From: Clostridia bacterium
Lineage (GTDB): Bacteria > Bacillota > Clostridia > Christensenellales > Borkfalkiaceae
Assembly (NCBI GenBank): GCA_017453045.1
Contig: JAFTKX010000056.1
Span: 62,001 to 126,000, forward strand
Reading direction: 5' to 3'
DNA length: 64,000 bases
Shown here: one piece after another, positions 59,424-64,000 of the stretch
How positions within the stretch are numbered: the first letter of the stretch is position 1
Layout: each line of letters opens with the position of its first letter
Translations under genes and position numbers: made by a program
Notes under the pieces: model-generated
The model's database searches: none
What the model was told of the DNA's origin: nothing
The model's input: only the letters and a program-made list of their open reading frames with translations

Positions 59424-59549
59424 TTTAAAGGCTTATACACTTCGCAATACTAGTCTTTTTACGGCTTTTGCAATTCCTATTACTAGCAAGGTAATTCCCT
59501 TGCAAAAATCTCGTAAAAATCCCGTCTTGCTCGTATCTAACCCTTTAAA
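59424..59549 (+). repeat. Structured repeat, copy H (divergent apex)
   Basis: The ends TTTAAAGGCTTATACAC and CTCGTATCTAACCCTTTAAA are family-typical. GCAA pairs with TTGC beneath, and the core has an outer TTTTTACG/CGTAAAAA stem and inner ATTAC-TAGCAAG-GTAAT, keeping the AGCAAGG loop while the apical stem has changed. The 326 bp between the metallophosphoesterase gene and pheS hold only this, the terminator and a promoter-like TATACTTATTATTATAA. Confidence 0.75.
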
Positions 59550-59669
59550 TTTTATCAGTCGTACATTGTGACATAGCCATTCTTTTTTTCTGCGTTAAAC
59601 AGTTTACAATAATTTTTATATTTGTTATACTTATTATTATAAGTAATAAAACTTTTTAGGAAGTGGAAT

Positions 59670-60695
59670 ATGGAAAACAGAATTGAACAGATTAAGAGAG
59701 ATATAGCCGTCGAACTCGAAAGCGTAAACGACAGTAAGGCTTTATACGAACTTAAAACGAAGTACGTTTTAAATAAGGTGGGCATTATACCCGCTCTTAT
59801 GAAAGAACTCGGCAAAGCCCCAAAAGAAGATAGACCAAGGCTCGGTCAAATTATCAACGCCTTAAAAGATTGGGCTAGCGAAGTTTTTGCCGAAAAGGAA
59901 AAGGGTATCGAAGAAGTTGAGAGAAAGGCTCGTTATCAAAAGGAAGCCGTAGATATTACTATGCCGTCTAAAAGGACTGAGGTCGGCACTTTGCATCCCG
60001 TAACGCTTATTAAAAACGAACTCGTCGACGTATTTGCGGGTATGGGCTTTAGAGTTGTAGAAACGAGAGAAATTGAAGACGATTTCCATAACTTTACCGC
60101 GCTTAACACTCCGCAAGAACACCCTGCGAGAGATAAGCAAGATACTTTCTACGTTTCCGACGACTTTATGCTTAGAACGCATACTTCGCCGGGACAAATT
60201 AGAAGTTTAACCACTATTAAACCGCCTTTTAAAGTGCTTATTCCGGGCAGAGTATACAGAGCCGACGACGACGCTACTCACTCGCCTATGTTTCATCAAA
60301 TGGAAGGGCTCGTTATAGATAAAAATATCACTATGTGCGACCTTCAAGGTATGCTTGACGTACTCGTTAAAAAGATGTTCGGCGAAGAAACAAAAACGAG
60401 ATTCCGTCCGTCGTTTTTCCCGTTCACCGAGCCGTCGGTTGAAGTTGACGTAAGTTGTTTTGAATGCGGTGGCAAGGGCTGTAAACTTTGCAAAGGCACG
60501 GGTTGGATTGAAATTCTCGGCGGAGGCATAGTAAATAGAAAAGTTTTAGAAAACTGTGGCGTAAATCCTGACGAATGGACGGGTTTTGCGTTCGGACTTG
60601 GCCTTGACCGTATTGCAATGCTTAAAAACGGGGTAAACAATATTCACATTTTATACGACGACGACGTAAGAGCGTTAAAGCAATTCAAGGATTAA
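59670..60695 (+). CDS. pheS: Phenylalanyl-tRNA synthetase alpha subunit
   Basis: The 341-residue class II subunit has the N-terminal coiled coil, HPVTLIKNELVDVFAGMGF (motif 1 region), the catalytic HTSPGQIRSL and VYRADDDATHSPMFHQMEGL (motif 2), FRPSFFPFTEPSVEVD and the motif 3 GFAFGLGLDRIAM. With PheT it charges tRNA-Phe as an alpha2-beta2 tetramer. It is 14 bp from pheT. No T-box is seen upstream, though the repeat lies there. Confidence 0.97.
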   Translation: MENRIEQIKRDIAVELESVNDSKALYELKTKYVLNKVGIIPALMKELGKAPKEDRPRLGQIINALKDWASEVFAEKEKGIEEVERKARYQKEAVDITMPSKRTEVGTLHPVTLIKNELVDVFAGMGFRVVETREIEDDFHNFTALNTPQEHPARDKQDTFYVSDDFMLRTHTSPGQIRSLTTIKPPFKVLIPGRVYRADDDATHSPMFHQMEGLVIDKNITMCDLQGMLDVLVKKMFGEETKTRFRPSFFPFTEPSVEVDVSCFECGGKGCKLCKGTGWIEILGGGIVNRKVLENCGVNPDEWTGFAFGLGLDRIAMLKNGVNNIHILYDDDVRALKQFKD

Positions 60696-60709
60696 GGGGG
60701 TAATAGACA

Positions 60710-63109
60710 ATGTTAGCACCACTCAGTTGGCTTAAAGATTTCGTAGATATAGACGTAACCGTTGAAGAACTTGAAAAAAGGCTTTTCGACAGCGGTTTTG
60801 AAGTTGAACAAGTAATTGCTTACGGCGACAAACTCGACAAAGTCGTAACTTGTAAAATTTTAGAAATTACACAGCATCCAAACGCTGAAAAACTCCGCGT
60901 TTGCCAAGTTGACGCAGGTTCTTACGGCAAATTGCAAATTATAACCAACGCCCAAAACGTAAAGGTTGGCGATATCGTTCCCGTTGCCGTTGACGGAGCA
61001 ACGCTTGCTACGGGCGATAGAATTTTTAACGGAAAACTTCGTGGGGAAGATTCTTTCGGTATGTTCTGCGGTGGAGAAGAAATCGGCATTACCGACGATT
61101 ATTACGACGGCGCGTCGTCAGACGGCGTTCTCGTTTTCCACGACGATTTTCCACTCGGCGCAGAAGTTAGAGATTTATTAGGTCTTAAAGATTACGTCTT
61201 TGATATTTCCGTTTTGGCAAACAGGCCCGACTGTCAGTCGGTAGTCGGTATCGCAAGGGAAATCGCGTGCGCTTTAAACAAGCCGTTTAAAGAACCCGAC
61301 CTTACTTTTAACGCCGTTAGCGGTAAATACGAAAATATTAAAGTAAGCATAAAAGATACCGAACTTTGTCCAAGATATATCGCTCATCTTATAAAGGACG
61401 TAAAGATTGAAAAATCGCCTAAATGGATGAGTCGTCGTCTTGCTCTTTGCGGTCTTAATTCGATAAATAATATCGTAGATATTACTAACTATGTTCTTCT
61501 CGAAATGGGACAACCTATGCACGCTTTCGATCTCGATAACGTTGAGAATAACGAAATAGTAGTAAGAAGGGCGGAAACTAACGAAAAAATCGTTACTTTA
61601 GACGAAAAAGAGTGTCTTTTAAACAGCGAAAATCTCCTTATTTGCGACGGTGTAAAACCGATAGGTCTTGCAGGTATTATGGGCGGACTTAACAGCGAAA
61701 TTAAGGACGAAACAAACACCGTATTATTTGAATGCGCTAAATTCAAAAGAGATAATATTCGTCGTTCGGCGAGAACTTTGGGTAAAAGTAGCGATTCGTC
61801 AAAGAGATTTGAAAAGGGCGTAGACGAATATACAACTGAGCGAGCAATGAAAAGGGCTCTCCATCTTGTAGACTTATTAAAAGCGGGCGTCGTTACCGAC
61901 GTTGACGTTGACTGTTCGGCGTTCAAAGAACAAGAGAATAGAGAAGTTAGCACTACTTTTGCAAAAATCAACGGCGTTTTGGGTATCGAAGTTCCAAAAG
62001 ATACTATCGTTGATATTTTAACAAGACTCGGCTTTGGCGTTACGGTTGACGGGGATAATATTAAAACGGTTGCTCCGCCGTACCGTGAAGACGTTGAAGG
62101 TTATCCCGATCTTGCCGAAGAAGTTATTAGAACTTACGGCTACGAACATATCAAACCCACTCTTTTAAAAGACGCGGTAATTACCGCAGGTGGTTTTTCA
62201 AAAGAACAACAAAACGAATTAAAAGTCAAAAAGGCGCTCGTAAATTTAGGTTATAGCGAAGCAATGACTTTCTCGTTCTATTCTAAAAAGGACGTTTCAG
62301 CCCTTCATTTAAGCGAAGGCGACGATGAAGCGAACGCAATTATCATAGGAAATCCGATAAGCGACAACTACGAAGTTTTAAGAAGAACTCTCGTTCCGTC
62401 AATGCTTAAAGTCGTTTCTTCAAACGTTAAAAAAGGCAATATGCAAGGCAGAATATTTGAAATTGCCAAGGCGTTTATTCCAAAATCTCTCCCCGTTAGC
62501 GATTTCCCGATTGAAAAAAGACATTTGGCAATAGCAACCTTTGGCGGAGAAGACGATTTCTTTACCTTAAAAGGCGTTTTAGAAGAATTAGCAAGCGTAT
62601 TTAGAGTAAATCTTGACTTGAACACGAGAGCCGAAAAGACTTATCTTCACCCCGGTATTTCGGCAAAGATAATAGTCGGCGGTCAAGAAATCGGCGCGTT
62701 CGGTCAAGTTTCATATGAAACGGCGGCGGAATTCGATATTGAAAACAAAGTTTTCGTTGCCGAACTCGATTACGACGCGTTAGCCGAATTTTTCACCGTA
62801 CCGTTTAAGTATAAAAATCTTCCTAAATTTAAAAACGTTGAAAGAGATTTAGCGCTCGTGGCTGACGAAAAGGTAACTTGCGCCGAAATCGAAGCGGTAA
62901 TAAAGTCGGCTTGCAAAAACAACGTTGAAAGCGTTAGACTTTTCGACGTTTACGTTGGCGAACAAGTAGGCGAAGGCAAAAAGAGTATGGCTTTCTCGGT
63001 AACTTTCAAAGCGGGCGAAGACAAACCGCTCGAAACTGCCGACGTCGACGGATTCGTTAAGAGAATACTCGGAAGTTTACAACATAGACTTGGCGTAAGC
63101 CTTAGATAA
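60710..63109 (+). CDS. pheT: Phenylalanyl-tRNA synthetase beta subunit
   Basis: The 799-residue protein has the tRNA-binding (EMAP-like) domain near the start (DKVVTCKILEITQHPNAEKLRVCQVDAG), the B3/B4 editing region (LANRPDCQSVVGIAREIAC), B5 (FEKGVDEYTTERAMKRAL), and a C-terminal FDX-ACB domain (FPCxxRDL-like FKNVERDLALVADEKVTCAEIEAVI). It is a normal full-length PheT. A terminator follows. Confidence 0.97.
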   Translation: MLAPLSWLKDFVDIDVTVEELEKRLFDSGFEVEQVIAYGDKLDKVVTCKILEITQHPNAEKLRVCQVDAGSYGKLQIITNAQNVKVGDIVPVAVDGATLATGDRIFNGKLRGEDSFGMFCGGEEIGITDDYYDGASSDGVLVFHDDFPLGAEVRDLLGLKDYVFDISVLANRPDCQSVVGIAREIACALNKPFKEPDLTFNAVSGKYENIKVSIKDTELCPRYIAHLIKDVKIEKSPKWMSRRLALCGLNSINNIVDITNYVLLEMGQPMHAFDLDNVENNEIVVRRAETNEKIVTLDEKECLLNSENLLICDGVKPIGLAGIMGGLNSEIKDETNTVLFECAKFKRDNIRRSARTLGKSSDSSKRFEKGVDEYTTERAMKRALHLVDLLKAGVVTDVDVDCSAFKEQENREVSTTFAKINGVLGIEVPKDTIVDILTRLGFGVTVDGDNIKTVAPPYREDVEGYPDLAEEVIRTYGYEHIKPTLLKDAVITAGGFSKEQQNELKVKKALVNLGYSEAMTFSFYSKKDVSALHLSEGDDEANAIIIGNPISDNYEVLRRTLVPSMLKVVSSNVKKGNMQGRIFEIAKAFIPKSLPVSDFPIEKRHLAIATFGGEDDFFTLKGVLEELASVFRVNLDLNTRAEKTYLHPGISAKIIVGGQEIGAFGQVSYETAAEFDIENKVFVAELDYDALAEFFTVPFKYKNLPKFKNVERDLALVADEKVTCAEIEAVIKSACKNNVESVRLFDVYVGEQVGEGKKSMAFSVTFKAGEDKPLETADVDGFVKRILGSLQHRLGVSLR

Positions 63110-63120
63110 CGATAAATAAA

Positions 63121-63150
63121 GCGCCGTAAACCTATTGCGGTTTACGGCGC
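63121..63150. terminator. Terminator between pheT and the UPF0291 gene
   Basis: GCGCCGTAAACC and GGTTTACGGCGC pair perfectly around TATTGC. It serves convergent genes on both sides. Confidence 0.85.
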
Positions 63151-63163
63151 GTAAGCGTAGATA

Positions 63164-63367
63164 TCAATGTTTTTTCTTGTCGGACAGTTTGGTTTTGTTG
63201 CCGTTTTCGTCAACGACGTAAGTCGAATTGAGTGAAGAACGCAAATTTCCCACAACGCTGTCGATATATTCTCTGCGAAGTTTCGCCTGTTCGATTTTTT
63301 CTTCTTCGGTAAGACCTACTTCGCGAGATTTTTTGGCAAGATAATTTATTCTTTCAATGTTCGGCAT
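63164..63367 (-). CDS. UPF0291/DUF896 (YnzC-like) protein
   Basis: The 67-residue protein begins MPNIERINYLAKKSREVGLTEEEKIEQAKLRREYIDSVVGNLRSSL, the two-helix hairpin of the YnzC family, whose structure is known but function is not. The C-terminus is polar. AAGGAAG precedes the ATG. Confidence 0.92.
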   Translation of the reverse strand: MPNIERINYLAKKSREVGLTEEEKIEQAKLRREYIDSVVGNLRSSLNSTYVVDENGNKTKLSDKKKH

Positions 63368-63455
63368 ATTATTTACTTCCTTAAATTAGTAAGTAAATTG
63401 TATCATTTAAGTCTATAAAAAGCAAGGGTTTAAAGGCTTTTAGGAGAAACGAATT

Positions 63456-64000
63456 ATGAAACAGGGGCTTAAAAACAAACTTTTAGAGTATTTAATCATA
63501 GCCTTTTTATCTTTTTGTATGGCTGTGATTTACGAAATTCTCATTTTCCCCAACGCTTTCGCTCCTGCGGGGATAAACGGTTTGGCGACCATTATTCAAC
63601 ACGTTTTCGGCTTTTCAATCGGCTATATGTCGATTATCATCAATATACCGCTCCTTATAATTTCGTTTTTATGGGACGATAAAGATTTTGCAATCAAAAC
63701 TCTTTGTTACGTTTTGATATTTTCACTATTTACCTTGATTATTAAAAACGGCGAAATCGTAGGCGGAGTTTGTGAAAACGGCGACGGGCAGGGAATTATT
63801 AGTCTTGAAAGTTTCGTTTATAAAAACTCGCCCGTAAGCACGATTTTAGCGCCTATCGTTTCGGGAGCGTTTAACGGGCTTATTTACGGCTTTTCAATAA
63901 GACGAAATTCGTGTACGGGCGGTACTGATATAGTTGCAAGACTCGTAAAGAAAAAACGCCCCGAACTCAATATAATGTGGCTTACTTTCGCTTTAAATAG
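63456..64000 (+). CDS. YitT-family membrane protein, N-terminal part
   Basis: The frame starts with ATG at 63456 after AGGAG and is open to the window end. It has membrane helices and FAPAGINGLATIIQHVFGFSIGYMSIIINIPLLI and FSIRRNSCTGGTDIVARLVKK, typical of YitT/DUF161 proteins. The cytosolic DUF2179 end is beyond the window. Function in the family is not settled. Confidence 0.88.
   Translation, partial: MKQGLKNKLLEYLIIAFLSFCMAVIYEILIFPNAFAPAGINGLATIIQHVFGFSIGYMSIIINIPLLIISFLWDDKDFAIKTLCYVLIFSLFTLIIKNGEIVGGVCENGDGQGIISLESFVYKNSPVSTILAPIVSGAFNGLIYGFSIRRNSCTGGTDIVARLVKKKRPELNIMWLTFALN

Noticed and set aside
1-64000. tRNA or rRNA genes
   Set aside because: No convincing cloverleaf or conserved rRNA segment was found on either strand.

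Overview
The window reads as low-GC chromosomal DNA of a Bacillota member of class Clostridia, most likely an uncultured anaerobic gut lineage. The evidence is a large Bacillus/Clostridium-type SRP RNA, a T-box ahead of ileS, sepF, hprK, whiA, a UPF0291 protein, an ECF transporter core, a SpoIIQ-like M23 protein, rubrerythrin and a one-chain pyruvate:ferredoxin oxidoreductase. No phage, IS transposase, CRISPR array, rRNA or tRNA gene was seen. Codon use looks uniform throughout.

Layout. 1-5 kb: end of htpG, cardiolipin synthase, rubrerythrin, an array of structured repeats, then sepF-yggS and the SRP RNA on the minus strand. 5-11 kb: T-box, two more repeats, ileS, a methyltransferase, a pseudouridine synthase and a formate/nitrite-type channel. 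11-13 kb: a small accessory patch with a YhcG-type nuclease gene broken by two stops, an XRE regulator and a SLOG-like gene that meets murG tail to tail. 14-27 kb: a long plus-strand run, glpK-hydrolase-cca-uvrC-hprK, a binding-protein-like gene, murB-PHP-whiA-trpS, and a gene for a very acidic repeat protein followed by three structured repeats. 27-33 kb: a small membrane protein, a divergent XRE module with two matching operators, ychF, argS, a HAD phosphatase and unknown genes. 33-44 kb, almost all minus strand: LRR lipoprotein, FmdB zinc ribbon, M1 lipoprotein peptidase, SpoIIQ-like M23 protein, unknowns, an orphan PqqD-like protein, a 2-hydroxyacid dehydrogenase between two identical 19-bp direct repeats, mnmG and dnaA. 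Hup (HU) lies here on the plus strand. 44-64 kb: recF diverges from dnaA, then cysK, an Mrp ATPase, a DUF1461 protein, PFOR on the minus strand, ecfA1-ecfA2-ecfT-truA, rplM-rpsI, small accessory genes, pheST and a truncated YitT-type gene.

Functions. The set is mainly housekeeping: translation (four aminoacyl-tRNA synthetases, tRNA and rRNA modification, two ribosomal proteins), envelope synthesis (MurB, MurG, Cls), division (SepF, WhiA), replication and repair (DnaA, RecF, UvrC), carbon control (HprK, GlpK), anaerobic energy metabolism (PFOR, FNT channel) and vitamin uptake (ECF core).

Most unusual element. A family of roughly 105-130 nt repeats occurs at four loci (3106-3556, 5268-5514, 27043-27373, 59424-59549), all in the same orientation and often in tandem. 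Five copies share an apical motif of the form TGACCANCAAGGTCTA. The stems around it change sequence but keep pairing from copy to copy, a conserved AC/YC internal loop lies between the stems, and the termini are complementary. I do not recognise this family. Other points of interest are four or five genes whose -10 box lies 6-8 bp from the start codon with no Shine-Dalgarno site (likely leaderless), two secreted-protein genes whose Shine-Dalgarno site sits in the 3' arm of a hairpin, and dnaA and recF divergent without dnaN.
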